Source of the DNA: Actinopolyspora xinjiangensis
GTDB taxonomy: Bacteria > Actinomycetota > Actinomycetes > Mycobacteriales > Pseudonocardiaceae
Length of the DNA stretch: 64,000 nt
Assembly: GCF_900104475.1 (NCBI RefSeq)
Contig: NZ_FNJR01000006.1
Coordinates: 215,623 to 279,622, forward strand
Direction of reading: 5' to 3'
Shown: positions 9,426 to 17,405 of the stretch, piece after piece
Layout of the letters: every line of letters begins with the position of its first letter
Position numbering within the stretch: position 1 is the first letter of the stretch
Position numbers and translations under genes: made by a program
The notes under the pieces: model-generated
Databases searched by the model: none
What the model was told of the DNA's origin: nothing
What the model saw: the letters and a program-made list of their open reading frames with translations, nothing else

Positions 9426-9890
9426 ATGACGCTCGAGGTCGGTGCCACAGCGCCGGACTTCACGTTGCCGGATTACAACAAGGAGAAGGTGTCGCTGTCG
9501 GACTTCCGCGGTGACAAGAACGTGTTGCTGGTCTTCTACCCGTTCGCCTTCAGCGGTGTCTGTCAGGGTGAGCTCTGCCAGGTCCGCGACGATCTCGGTG
9601 ACTTCCAGAACGACCGTGTCCAGGTGCTCGGAGTGTCGGTCGACTCTTCGTTCGCGCTGAAGGCATGGGCCGAGCAGGAGGGCTACACCTTCCCGCTGCT
9701 GTCCGACTTCTGGCCGCACGGTGAGGTCGCCAAGGCCTACGGTGTGTTCAACGAGCAGGCCGGCATGGCCAACCGGGGTACCTTCCTCATCGACACCGAG
9801 GGCAAGGTCCGGTTCGCCGAGATGAACCAGCCGGGTGAGCCTCGCGACCAGGACGCCTGGCGGAAGGCGCTCGCGGAAGTATCCGCGTGA
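9426..9890 (+). CDS. ahpE: peroxiredoxin, AhpE type
   Basis: A 154-residue thioredoxin-fold peroxiredoxin. The peroxidatic cysteine is Cys46 in FYPFAFSGVCQGEL, the AhpE variant of the PxxxTxxC motif. AhpE reduces hydroperoxides and is recycled through mycoredoxin/mycothiol in actinobacteria. An extra cysteine (Cys51, GELCQVRDD) sits five residues on; in the M. tuberculosis enzyme, as I recall it, this position is Asp (GELDQLRD). Start ATG 9426 is preceded by an AGGGTGGG-like site. The gene follows DUF3052, and a hairpin follows the stop. Confidence 0.93.
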   Translation: MTLEVGATAPDFTLPDYNKEKVSLSDFRGDKNVLLVFYPFAFSGVCQGELCQVRDDLGDFQNDRVQVLGVSVDSSFALKAWAEQEGYTFPLLSDFWPHGEVAKAYGVFNEQAGMANRGTFLIDTEGKVRFAEMNQPGEPRDQDAWRKALAEVSA

Positions 9891-9897
9891 CACCTCG

Positions 9898-9932
9898 CGA
9901 TGGCCGACCTGTATGATACCGGTCGGCCATCG
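9898..9932 (+). terminator. 12-bp inverted repeat after ahpE with a -10-like hexamer in its loop
   Basis: CGATGGCCGACC (9898-9909) pairs perfectly with GGTCGGCCATCG (9921-9932). The 11-base loop holds TATGAT (9912-9917), a good -10 hexamer, with GTGACA 19 bases upstream (9887-9892). The hairpin can end the ahpE transcript; the loop hexamer could start tRNA-Val transcription six bases before the gene. Hairpin pairing is directly visible; the double role is inference. Confidence 0.6.
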
Positions 9933-9937
9933 TCGAG

Positions 9938-10012
9938 GGGCGCATAGCTCAGTGGAAGAGCACCTGCCTTACAAGCAGGGGGTCGCTGGTTCGAGCCCAG
10001 CTGCGCCCACCA
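9938..10012 (+). tRNA. tRNA-Val (anticodon UAC)
   Basis: The acceptor stem GGGCGCA (9938-9944) pairs with TGCGCCC (10002-10008), followed by A and an encoded CCA. The anticodon arm CCTGC-CTTACAA-GCAGG places TAC at positions 34-36, giving tRNA-Val. The T arm GCTGGTTCGAGCCCAGC is canonical. Its 3' end abuts the integrase relic, as expected for a former integration site. Confidence 0.97.
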
Positions 10013-10026
10013 CGGTTGACCTGCAC

Positions 10027-10061
10027 AGAAGCCGATCCTGTTTGTCCGGAGTGGCTTTTCT
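10027..10061 (+). terminator. putative terminator of tRNA-Val
   Basis: AGAAGCC (10027-10033) can pair with GGCTT followed by TTCT (10053-10061), giving an imperfect hairpin with a short T run 15-50 bases after the tRNA. Confidence 0.4.
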
Positions 10062-10075
10062 GATCTGTCAGGGTC

Positions 10076-10405
10076 TCAATTGGGGTCCCAGAAGTACGCG
10101 TCAAATCGGTCGGCGACGTCGTCGGAGTCTTCGGTGACGTGCGTGTGGCGGTGTTTCGTGGTCACGCCCGACCGGCGCCGTTCGACGTTCGGCGTAGCCG
10201 CCGTCGCGGGGGCGGGGCCTTGCTGCTGGGTGAAGATGCGTCCCGGTCCGTGTCAGCCGCTGTCCGCGTGCTGGCGCTCGGCTTCCTGCCGCTCGTGGTG
10301 ACATCGGAGCATCTCGGCAAGCTGGTCGGGTAGTCCGATAGTGCGGCGGCCCGCGCGGGAGTACACGTCGATCGCGACCAGCCCGCCGCCGTGCCGCTTC
10401 GGGCG
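10076..10405 (-). pseudogene. tyrosine integrase relic (C-terminal half, catalytic core lost)
   Basis: Read on the minus strand, the frame gives GGGLVAIDVYSRAGRRTIGLP, then a TGA at 10255-10253, then in the same frame GRIFTQQQGPAP and, at the end, HTHVTEDSDDVADRFDAYFWDP before a TGA at 10078-10076. These are the K/RSRAGRRTIGLP beta-hairpin block, the xxFTxxxGxP block and the C-terminal YTHVTE tail of actinobacterial phage/ICE integrases. The segment holding the catalytic RHxxR is deleted, and the usual Tyr of the tail reads His. The relic ends about 65 bp from the tRNA-Val 3' end, in the orientation typical of site-specific integrases. Confidence 0.75.
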
Positions 10406-10816
10406 GTGCGGGGCGCGCTCGGTGCGCCCCTGCCCGAGGGAGCTGGCCCGGTGATACGGGGAACTTCGGGCGAGACGGCGGCGGAGAGCTCCCCAGGGCA
10501 CCGACTCGTCGCGGAACTCTTGTGGCGGCGATTGGGGAGACGCAATACCGGTCATGTGATTCCGCATTTTTTCGTGTCTTTCGGTGAAACAGTTTTTTCG
10601 TCGTCACGAAACAATTGTTTGGTTGTTCTCAGAAATTGATCGTGATTGTGGCGAGTGACATTTATCGTTGATTTCGGAGATGATTCGGGTAACGTGTCCG
10701 GCGCTGGTCGAGCGGTGCTCTGAGCCGTTTCTGCCGTCTCGGGATGACTGGTCGGCGGTCTTCCGGCTTTCGGGGGCGCGGTGTGTCCGATCCGTCACGA
10801 GAAATGTGGAGTTCGC
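10406..10816. other. AT-rich non-coding segment upstream of the GDT1 gene
   Basis: No gene is supportable. From about 10560 to 10700 the base composition is clearly AT-richer than anywhere nearby, with T runs and a perfect 12-bp palindrome AAACAATTGTTT (10609-10620). It may be what remains of the 5' part or attachment region of the element whose integrase decays next to it. The promoter of the GDT1 gene should lie at its right end. Confidence 0.5.
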
Positions 10817-11398
10817 GTGCTGGTGAGTTTCGCGCTGAGTTCGGTCGCTGTTTTCCTCGCCGAGCTGGGCGACAAGTCGCAGCTGCTCGCCATGACGTTC
10901 GCGACCAGGTATCGTGCCTGGCAGGTGCTCGTGGGAATCAGTGTGGCGACGCTGTTCGTGCACGCGATTTCCGTGGCGCTGGGATTCGGGATAGGCAACG
11001 CGCTGCCGACCCAGTGGGTCGCTCTCGGCGCGGGGGTGGCTTTCCTCGGGTTCGCGGTGTGGACGCTGCGTGGCGACGAACTCGACGAGTCCCGTCACGA
11101 CACCGCATCCCGCCGGGGAGTGCGAGCGGCTCTGCTGGCCGTCACCACGGCCTTCGTGCTGGCCGAGTTCGGGGACAAGACGATGCTGGCCACCGTCACC
11201 CTGGCCACCCGTCACGACTGGTTCGGCACTTGGCTCGGCTCCACGGTGGGGATGGTCGTCGCCGACGGGCTGGCCGTCGGCGTGGGACTGCTGCTGGCGC
11301 GCCATCTCTCGTCGCGGACAGTGCGCTACGGGGCCGCCGCGCTGTTCGCGGTTTTCGGGGGATGGATGATCGTTTCCTCGCTTCCCCCGATCGGGTAG
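10817..11398 (+). CDS. GDT1/TMEM165 (UPF0016) family cation transporter
   Basis: A 193-residue membrane protein with six hydrophobic segments and the two diagnostic motifs ELGDKS (residues 16-21) and EFGDKT (117-122), which line the cation site. Family members export Mn2+ or Ca2+ in exchange for protons. GTG 10817 (VLVSFALSSV) is preferred, with GTGGAG upstream; GTG 10823 is also possible. I saw no yybP-ykoY manganese riboswitch upstream. It lies in the accessory stretch between tRNA-Val and the Wadjet operon. Confidence 0.88.
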   Translation: MLVSFALSSVAVFLAELGDKSQLLAMTFATRYRAWQVLVGISVATLFVHAISVALGFGIGNALPTQWVALGAGVAFLGFAVWTLRGDELDESRHDTASRRGVRAALLAVTTAFVLAEFGDKTMLATVTLATRHDWFGTWLGSTVGMVVADGLAVGVGLLLARHLSSRTVRYGAAALFAVFGGWMIVSSLPPIG

Positions 11399-11503
11399 GT
11401 TGGTCGCCCGGCGCGATGTGGTGGAGGTTCCCGGAACCGAGCCCGGCACGGTACTCGCGTCCCGTTCGTGTCGATCCCCGACCGTCGATCGCGGAGGCTG
11501 GCC

Positions 11504-12565
11504 ATGGTCTGGATGCTCTACGGCGCCACCGGTTACACCGGACGGTTGATCGCGGAACTCGCCGTGCGGCGCGGGTACGAACCGGTGCTCGCCGGACGCG
11601 ACCCCCGCAAACTCGCCACCACCGCCGTCCCGCTCGGCCTGGAGTACCGGACGCTGGACCTGCGTGACACGCACCGCCTCGACGCGGCGCTGCGGGAGTT
11701 CGACGTCGTCGCGCACTGCGCGGGGCCGTTCTCCGCCACCTCGGCACCGATGGTGGGAGCCTGCCTGCGGACCGGCACCCACTACCTGGACATCACCGGC
11801 GAGATCGACGTGCTCGAAGCCGTCCTGTCCCGGGACGACGAGAGCAGGGCCGCCGGAGTGACCCTGCTGCCAGGCGCGGGCTTCGACGTGGTCCCGACCG
11901 ACTGCCTGGCCGCCATGGTCGCGGCCGAGCTGCCCGAGGCCACCGATCTGGACCTCGCGTTCACCACCACCGGCGGCATCAGCCCGGGGACGTTGAAGAG
12001 CGCGCTGGAGGGCGTGGCACTGGGAGGCAGGGCCCGAGTGGACGGCCGGTTGCGTGAGGTGCCCGTCGGATGGCGCAGACGTACGGTCACCTTCCCCGGA
12101 GGCGAGCGGATCGTCACATCGCTGCCCTGGGGGGACGTGGCCACGGCCTACCGCACAACCGGTATCGGCAACATCACGACCTTCGCCGGGATTCCCGGTC
12201 TCGGCCGGATGACTCCGAGGGCGGCTCGGGTATCGCGTGACGTGCTGGGCAGATCCGCTGTGCGGCGGTTCGCCAACACCGCGATCGACGCCCTCGTGCG
12301 AGGCCCCGGTCGTGACAGCAGGTCGGCGAGCCACGTGGAGGTCCACGCCGAGGCGGGTGATGCCGCGGGCAACGCGGTCAGCGCCGCCCTGATCGGACCG
12401 GACACCTACGACCTGACCGCGGACTCGGTGCTGCGCGTGGTCACCGCGCTCGAGACAGGTGAGGTGCCGCCCGGCGCGCTGACACCGGCGACGGCCCTCG
12501 GCGCCGACTTCGTGCGTTCCCTCGACGGTGTGCGGGTGGCCGAACCCCGGCACTTCCGGGACTAG
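11504..12565 (+). CDS. saccharopine dehydrogenase-like NAD(P)-binding reductase
   Basis: A 353-residue protein opening with a Rossmann motif (LYGATGYTGRLIAELA). It then shows the saccharopine-dehydrogenase-like features CAGPFSATSAPMVGACL, GTHYLDITGE and LPGAGFDVVPTDCLA. Relatives include the mycobacterial trans-acting enoyl reductase Rv2449c type, but substrate cannot be deduced. ATG 11504 is chosen because GGAGG lies eight bases upstream. It follows the GDT1 gene by about 100 bp on the same strand and may share its transcript. Confidence 0.85.
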   Translation: MVWMLYGATGYTGRLIAELAVRRGYEPVLAGRDPRKLATTAVPLGLEYRTLDLRDTHRLDAALREFDVVAHCAGPFSATSAPMVGACLRTGTHYLDITGEIDVLEAVLSRDDESRAAGVTLLPGAGFDVVPTDCLAAMVAAELPEATDLDLAFTTTGGISPGTLKSALEGVALGGRARVDGRLREVPVGWRRRTVTFPGGERIVTSLPWGDVATAYRTTGIGNITTFAGIPGLGRMTPRAARVSRDVLGRSAVRRFANTAIDALVRGPGRDSRSASHVEVHAEAGDAAGNAVSAALIGPDTYDLTADSVLRVVTALETGEVPPGALTPATALGADFVRSLDGVRVAEPRHFRD

Positions 12566-12790
12566 CTGGTGAACACACCGCTTCGCCGTTCGCGGGCGGA
12601 GCGGTCACGCGGGTCCGTCGGGCGCCCCGGTAGGGGAGGTGCCCGCGGCACCGAAGGCGTACCGTCGGTGCTCCGAACGGATGATGTTCGAGGTTCGATA
12701 CGCCAGTGTCGTGATCGGCTTCAGTACGCTCGTGCGACGAGTCCGGCGAGCCAGACAGGAGCTCGCATCCTCGAACGTAGTTGGAAGTGC

Positions 12791-13177
12791 ATGACGGATC
12801 ACGCCGATTCGATCGAGCTCACGCTGGTTCCGGTGAACGGGACGGACCGTGCCGTGCTGGACCGACTCACTTGTTCGTTGGAACACGAACTGCGCAGACT
12901 GCGAATCGAGTCAGTGCAGCGACGCCACCGTGGTTCTTCCCCGTCAGGGGAGCACAGCGCCAGACGGGTGGACACGCGCGAGTTCGTGGTACGCGGTCTG
13001 CTGTCCGGTTCGGGGGTCAGGGAGATGGTAGCCCTGGTGCAGTCGTGGTTGCGTCGCCACGATCAGGACAGTGTGATCCTGCGGCTCGGCACGGAGAGCG
13101 TGGAGATAACCGGTTCTCCCACTCGCAAGGCGCACCAGCTGCTCAAGGACTTCTACCGCCGCCACGGCGAGGGGTGA
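12791..13177 (+). CDS. EACC1-like small protein (effector-associated constant component)
   Basis: A 128-residue protein. After a short N-terminal beta segment (ELTLVPVNG, then a helix with LTCSLEHELRRLRIE), the C-terminal half reads GLLSGSGVREMVALVQSWLRR then SVILRLGTESVEITGSPTRKA. This matches the pattern of EACC1 domains: a G-S-G helix cap, a hydrophobic helix ending WLRxR, a beta-hairpin with VxVxxxDGxxV and a final helix. EACC1 proteins are a constant component of actinobacterial conflict systems, paired with an effector. No caspase, trypsin or NTPase partner is encoded nearby. Start ATG 12791 has GGAAG upstream. Assignment is by pattern and is moderate. Confidence 0.5.
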   Translation: MTDHADSIELTLVPVNGTDRAVLDRLTCSLEHELRRLRIESVQRRHRGSSPSGEHSARRVDTREFVVRGLLSGSGVREMVALVQSWLRRHDQDSVILRLGTESVEITGSPTRKAHQLLKDFYRRHGEG

Positions 13178-13452
13178 CCATGAGTGGCTCCCCACGCCGT
13201 CCGGCGTCTTCTCGGAAGTGACCACCGCACCCTGCCGGGGCGCGGTTCGTGCGGGGTGCCCAGGCCCACTGGCGGATCTCCTCTCCGAGGGGTATCGACG
13301 GCGGGAGGAGTCGCGGCACTACCACGGGCCTCGGGGTGGCGCGTGGAGCTGTCCGGCGGACCGGTTTTGGGAGGAACCGGTGTCGTGGGCTCCGCCGACC
13401 ACACCTTCCGGGGCTGCGAGAGCGGTCCCGAGCAGCGGACGAGGAGCGTGTC
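13178..13452 (+). promoter_or_regulatory. upstream region of the GH3 beta-glucosidase
   Basis: No gene is supported in this 275-bp gap. It contains an inverted repeat ACCGGTT (13360-13366) / AACCGGT (13375-13381) with an eight-base spacer, a plausible operator for a sugar-responsive repressor, and GAGGAG ahead of the ATG at 13453. Confidence 0.35.
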
Positions 13453-15906
13453 ATGGAACCACCGCACATCTCCCAGGAGCACGTGGAGGAGTTACTGGGT
13501 CGGCTCGACCTGGAGCGGAAGGTCCGGTTGATCAGCGGAGCCGGTTTCTGGCACACCCCGGACGAGCCCGTGATCGGACTGCGGGGCATGTTCCTCTCGG
13601 ACGGGCCTTCGGGAGTGCGCGGTGAGTTCTGGGACGAGCGCGACCCGTCGAGCTGCCTGCCCTCACCGACGGCGCTCGCGGCCACCTGGGACGAGGAGTC
13701 GGTCGTCGGTTCGGCGCGGGTTCTGGCCGCGGAAGCGCGGCGCAAGGGCGTGGACGTGGTGCTGGGGCCCACGATCAACCTGCACCGCAGTCCGCTGGGC
13801 GGGAGGCACTTCGAGTGCTTCTCCGAGGATCCGCTGCTTACCGGGCGGATCGCCGGGGCCTACATCGGCGCGCTGCAGGACGCGGGGGTCGCCGCCACCG
13901 CGAAGCACTACGTGGCCAACGACTCCGAAACGGAGCGTTACACGGTGGACGTGGAAGTGGACGAACGCACCCTGCGAGAGCTCTACCTGGCGCCGTTCGA
14001 ACGCGCGGTCGCCGCCGGTGCCTGGTTGGTGATGTCCGGCTACAACGGGGTGAACGGCCACACCATGACCGAGCACCCGCTACTGGAAGACCCGCTGCGC
14101 ACCGAGTGGGGGTTCGACGGTGTGGTGGTTTCGGACTGGACCGCCGTGCGCACCACGGAGGCCGCGGCGGCGGGCAACGATCTCGCGATGCCGGGGCCTT
14201 CCGAGGTGTGGGGCGCACCGTTGCTCGCGGCGATCCGGGACGGACGGGTCCCCGAAGCCGCCGTCGACGACAAGGTGCGCCGGATCATCCGGCTGGCGGC
14301 GCGTGTCGGCGCGCTGGACGACGTGGTCCCGCGCGGGCTCCGGTTGCCGGAGGTGGACCGGAGCCGAGCCCTTCGGTCCGCCGCCGCCGACTCGATGGTG
14401 TTGCTGCGCAACGAGGGCGAGTTGCTTCCGCTGCGGCGTTCCCGGCTGGGAAGGTTGGCCGTGCTCGGTCCCAGCGCCTCGGCGTCCCGGGTGCAGGGCG
14501 GTGGCAGTTCCAGCGTCGTCCCGGAGTACGCGATTTCGCCGCTGGAGGGGCTGCGCACCGCCCTCGGCTCCGCGACCGAGGTGGTCCACCGCGAAGGTGT
14601 GTTCCTCCGCGACGAACTCGAACCGGTCCCCGTCGACATGCTGACCAACCCCGTCACGGGGCAGCGAGGGGTTCGGGTGTGCTTCCGCGACGCGCACGGT
14701 GAGGTGCTTGCTGCCGAGAATCGTGGCACCGCCCGGCTGATGTGGACCGGTGCCGAACTGTCGGGCGTGGAGACCGTCGAGGTCAGCACCACGGTGCTGC
14801 CCACCGTGAGCGGGACCCACGAACTCGGGGTGGCCGGTGTGGGGCCGCATCGCCTGGAGGTGGACGGTTCTGTGGTGCTGGAGCGGACGCTCCGCCCGGA
14901 GAGAGCGGATCCGGCCGAGGCGGTTCTCGCTCCGCCCCACGCCACGGCGGAGGTGGAGCTCGAAGCGGGAAGCGCGGTCGACGTGCTCGCCACCCACCGG
15001 GTGCTCGGCGGATGGCTCGGCGCCGTCACGTTGGGACTGTTCGAACCGGCAGCCGATGCGGCGGCCGAGTTCGCGGGGGCGGTGGCCGCCGCGTCCGAGG
15101 CCGACGCCGCCGTCATCGTGGTCGGCACCACCGCGCGGACCGAGAGCGAGGGCTCGGACAGGGATACGCTCGAGTTGCCGGGAGGCCAGCGCGAGCTCGT
15201 CCGGGCGGTGGCGGAGGCGAATCCGCACACCGTGGTCGTGGTGAACTCCGGAGCCCCGGTCGAGCTGGACTGGCACGAGGAGGTACCCGCCGTCCTGCTG
15301 AGCTGGTTTCCGGGGCAGGAGGGTGGAAACGCCCTGGCCGACGTGCTGTTGGGGGATCGCGAGCCCGGTGGGCGGTTGCCGAGCACCTGGCCGGTGCGGC
15401 AGCGGGACGTCCCGGTGCTGGATACCCGGCCCGACCACGGCAGGCTGGAGTACGCCGAGGGTCCGCACATCGGGTACCGGGCGTGGCGGCGATCGGCTCG
15501 GCGGCCCGCCTACTCCTTCGGGCACGGCCTGGGCTACACCCGATGGGAGTACACCTCGCTGCTGGGCCCGGAGCGGTTCCGGGCCGGTGACGACGTGCTG
15601 TTCCAGGTGGGGCTGACCAACACCGGGGAGCGGCACGGCAAGGAGGTCGTGCAGCTGTACCTCCGACGCGCGGAATCCGAAGTGGACCGCCCAGAGCTGT
15701 GGCTGGCCGGATTCGCCGTGGTCGAGGCGGCGGCCGGTGCCCAAGCGCTGGTCCCCGTGCGGCTGGAGGCCGAGGTCTTCCGCCACTGGGACCGCGTGGT
15801 GGGAGGTTGGAGCTTCGAGCCGGGAACCTTCACCGTGCTGGCCGGACACGGCGTCGCGGACCTCCCGTTGCGCACCGAGATCCAGCTCGACACTCCCACC
15901 GGCTGA
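13453..15906 (+). CDS. glycoside hydrolase family 3 beta-glucosidase
   Basis: An 817-residue enzyme with the full GH3 layout. The N-terminal TIM-barrel carries GPTINLHRSPLGGRHFE, the KHYVANDSETER motif and the nucleophile Asp228 in VVSDWTAV. A second alpha/beta domain (SMVLLRNEGELLPL) follows, with an inserted PA14-like beta segment around residues 395-520. A C-terminal fibronectin-III-like domain ends with GKEVVQLYLR. It releases glucose or related sugars from beta-glucosides. No signal peptide is seen, so it is likely cytoplasmic and acts on imported oligosaccharides or glycosides. ATG 13453 is chosen over the longer open frame because residues before it are non-conserved and GAGGAG precedes it. 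Confidence 0.92.
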   Translation: MEPPHISQEHVEELLGRLDLERKVRLISGAGFWHTPDEPVIGLRGMFLSDGPSGVRGEFWDERDPSSCLPSPTALAATWDEESVVGSARVLAAEARRKGVDVVLGPTINLHRSPLGGRHFECFSEDPLLTGRIAGAYIGALQDAGVAATAKHYVANDSETERYTVDVEVDERTLRELYLAPFERAVAAGAWLVMSGYNGVNGHTMTEHPLLEDPLRTEWGFDGVVVSDWTAVRTTEAAAAGNDLAMPGPSEVWGAPLLAAIRDGRVPEAAVDDKVRRIIRLAARVGALDDVVPRGLRLPEVDRSRALRSAAADSMVLLRNEGELLPLRRSRLGRLAVLGPSASASRVQGGGSSSVVPEYAISPLEGLRTALGSATEVVHREGVFLRDELEPVPVDMLTNPVTGQRGVRVCFRDAHGEVLAAENRGTARLMWTGAELSGVETVEVSTTVLPTVSGTHELGVAGVGPHRLEVDGSVVLERTLRPERADPAEAVLAPPHATAEVELEAGSAVDVLATHRVLGGWLGAVTLGLFEPAADAAAEFAGAVAAASEADAAVIVVGTTARTESEGSDRDTLELPGGQRELVRAVAEANPHTVVVVNSGAPVELDWHEEVPAVLLSWFPGQEGGNALADVLLGDREPGGRLPSTWPVRQRDVPVLDTRPDHGRLEYAEGPHIGYRAWRRSARRPAYSFGHGLGYTRWEYTSLLGPERFRAGDDVLFQVGLTNTGERHGKEVVQLYLRRAESEVDRPELWLAGFAVVEAAAGAQALVPVRLEAEVFRHWDRVVGGWSFEPGTFTVLAGHGVADLPLRTEIQLDTPTG

Positions 15907-15943
15907 TCCGGTTCCCCGGTTCGGGTTCCACGGGTGGTCGCGT

Positions 15944-16037
15944 GGCGGAACCTCTCGCTGCGACGAGGCCGCGGCATCGGGTAAGCGACCCGCACAGCGC
16001 CGGACCTTCCTCGCGAGAGCACCACGGGAGACCCCGC
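15944..16037 (-). repeat. dispersed MITE-like repeat, copy A
   Basis: On the minus strand this reads from GCGGGGTCTCCCGTGGTGC, CTCTCGCGAGGAAGG to CGAGAGGTTCCGCC. It matches copies B (51827-51928) and C (54725-54827) at both ends and in the CTCTCGCGAGGA block. The ends form imperfect inverted repeats (GCGGNNNCTCYCG). It lies between the convergent GH3 gene and the 3' end of the Wadjet operon. Confidence 0.65.
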
Positions 16038-16124
16038 GGCGGTACGGGCCGCGAGGAAGGCCCGCAAGGGCCGGGTGCCGCCCGCGCGTGCTCGACGTGT
16101 GGCCGCCGAGGGTCCGGCGATCGT

Positions 16125-17405
16125 TCAGGGCGCGGTGCCGAGTCCGTTCCGCAGGTCGTCCAGCAGTTCGTCGAGGACGATCTCCTCCTCCACGACCCGA
16201 CCGGCGCTGGACATCACCTCGGGCAGCTCGGGATCCCACGGTGCCTCCGTGGGGGTCTCGTCGAGGATCTGCAGGTCGGTGCGCAGCGCGGATGCCCGGT
16301 TGACCGCTTCGCGGTAGTCCGAGGCCGACATCCGCCACGGCACCACCCCCTGCTGCTCGTACAGCGAGGCGGTGATGGACAGTCCGGACCAGTCGAAGTC
16401 ACCGTGGTAGCGCAGGACCGCACCGTCGGCGCGCAGCCGGTCGAGCAGCTCCAGGGCCACCGTGGTGGGGTTACCGGAGACGCAGATCAGCGGATGCCGC
16501 ACCCTTTCCGTCACGGTCGCTTCCAGCACCCGGGGGTTCTCGCACACCGCGATCACCGTGCCCGGTTCGACCAGAGCGGGCGGTGCCGCGCGCAGGTCGA
16601 GCTGTGTCAGGTGGGTCGGCACCCCCGCTTCGGTACGTTCCCGCACGGTGCCCGACCACGTGTCGGCCCCGGTCAGCGGCAGTGCCCAGCAGGGCACCGT
16701 GGCCGAGACCCCGTCCAGCGTGACTCCGCAGCGCTCCCACAGGTTCCTGCGCTCGCGCTCGTTGCCGGGAGAGTCCACCCCGTGCGCCATCGCCGCGGCA
16801 CGCAGCACCACCCGGCTCAGCGTGGTGCCGTTGTCCAGCCCGTGCGCGCCGCGTGCGAAACGAGCGGCGAGATCGGTACGGGCACGCCAGGTCCGCGGTC
16901 GCTCGGAGGGGTCGAGCACCAGACGTGCCAGCACGGCGGCGGCGCGTGCCGCGGTGGACTCCAGGTCGGCCTCGGCCACCCGTCCGTACTGCCGTACCCA
17001 GTGCTGCCACGCCGTGGCCCACGGCTGATCCCCGAGACCGTGCTCGGCCAGCGCCGCGCCCAGTACTTCGACGGTCCGGTCGCCTCGTTGCCGCCGGCGC
17101 CGTGAGTCCGACTCCCTCGGGGTGACCGGCCGCTCGTGCAGGATCTCCAGCACCTCTTCCAAACTCCTGCCGAAGCGGCTCCCGCGCACTGCTTCATCCA
17201 GTTTGGACACATTGATCCTGGTGCCCTGGCCCCACATCGGACGACCGTAGAGATTGCCCACCTCACGGCGGGTCCCCTCGTCCGGCAGTTCCAGTCGGAA
17301 GGTCGCCGGACGCTCGGGAGCCTCCAGCGCCTGCCTGGCGCGCTCCCAGAGCCCCCGCAGTTCGGGTCGGTCCCAGACGGCGCGGATGTCCTCGGCGTCG
17401 TTCAC
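16125..17405 (-). CDS. jetD: Wadjet type II nuclease subunit JetD (TIGR02679/DUF2399)
   Basis: A 426-residue protein with a C-terminal Toprim-like (DUF2399) domain. The acidic residues of the fold are visible: Glu289 in AVCENPRVLE and the DxD pair Asp336/Asp338 in YHGDFDWSG. JetD is the nuclease that cuts plasmid DNA once the JetABC motor has recognised a closed circle. GTG 17405 overlaps the jetC stop (GTGA), so translation is coupled. It is the last gene of the jetABCD operon. The family was formerly called TIGR02679 hypothetical protein. Confidence 0.92.
   Translation of the reverse strand: MNDAEDIRAVWDRPELRGLWERARQALEAPERPATFRLELPDEGTRREVGNLYGRPMWGQGTRINVSKLDEAVRGSRFGRSLEEVLEILHERPVTPRESDSRRRRQRGDRTVEVLGAALAEHGLGDQPWATAWQHWVRQYGRVAEADLESTAARAAAVLARLVLDPSERPRTWRARTDLAARFARGAHGLDNGTTLSRVVLRAAAMAHGVDSPGNERERRNLWERCGVTLDGVSATVPCWALPLTGADTWSGTVRERTEAGVPTHLTQLDLRAAPPALVEPGTVIAVCENPRVLEATVTERVRHPLICVSGNPTTVALELLDRLRADGAVLRYHGDFDWSGLSITASLYEQQGVVPWRMSASDYREAVNRASALRTDLQILDETPTEAPWDPELPEVMSSAGRVVEEEIVLDELLDDLRNGLGTAP

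Noticed and set aside
10600..10816. yybP-ykoY manganese riboswitch upstream of the GDT1-type transporter
   Set aside because: I looked for it because such transporters are often under Mn control, but the conserved element is not present.
10604..12553. Long minus-strand open frame (649 codons) opposite the GDT1 and reductase genes
   Set aside because: Its translation is Arg/Gly/His-rich without motifs, while the plus strand encodes two well-recognised families; it is a high-GC antisense shadow.
13180..13221. Thirteen-codon frame (MSGSPRRPASSRK) just after the EACC1-like gene
   Set aside because: Too short, no good ribosome site beyond the preceding stop, and no composition signal; not enough to call a gene.
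14080..16338. 752-codon minus-strand frame opposite the GH3 gene
   Set aside because: Shadow frame; the plus strand shows complete GH3 motifs including the nucleophile.
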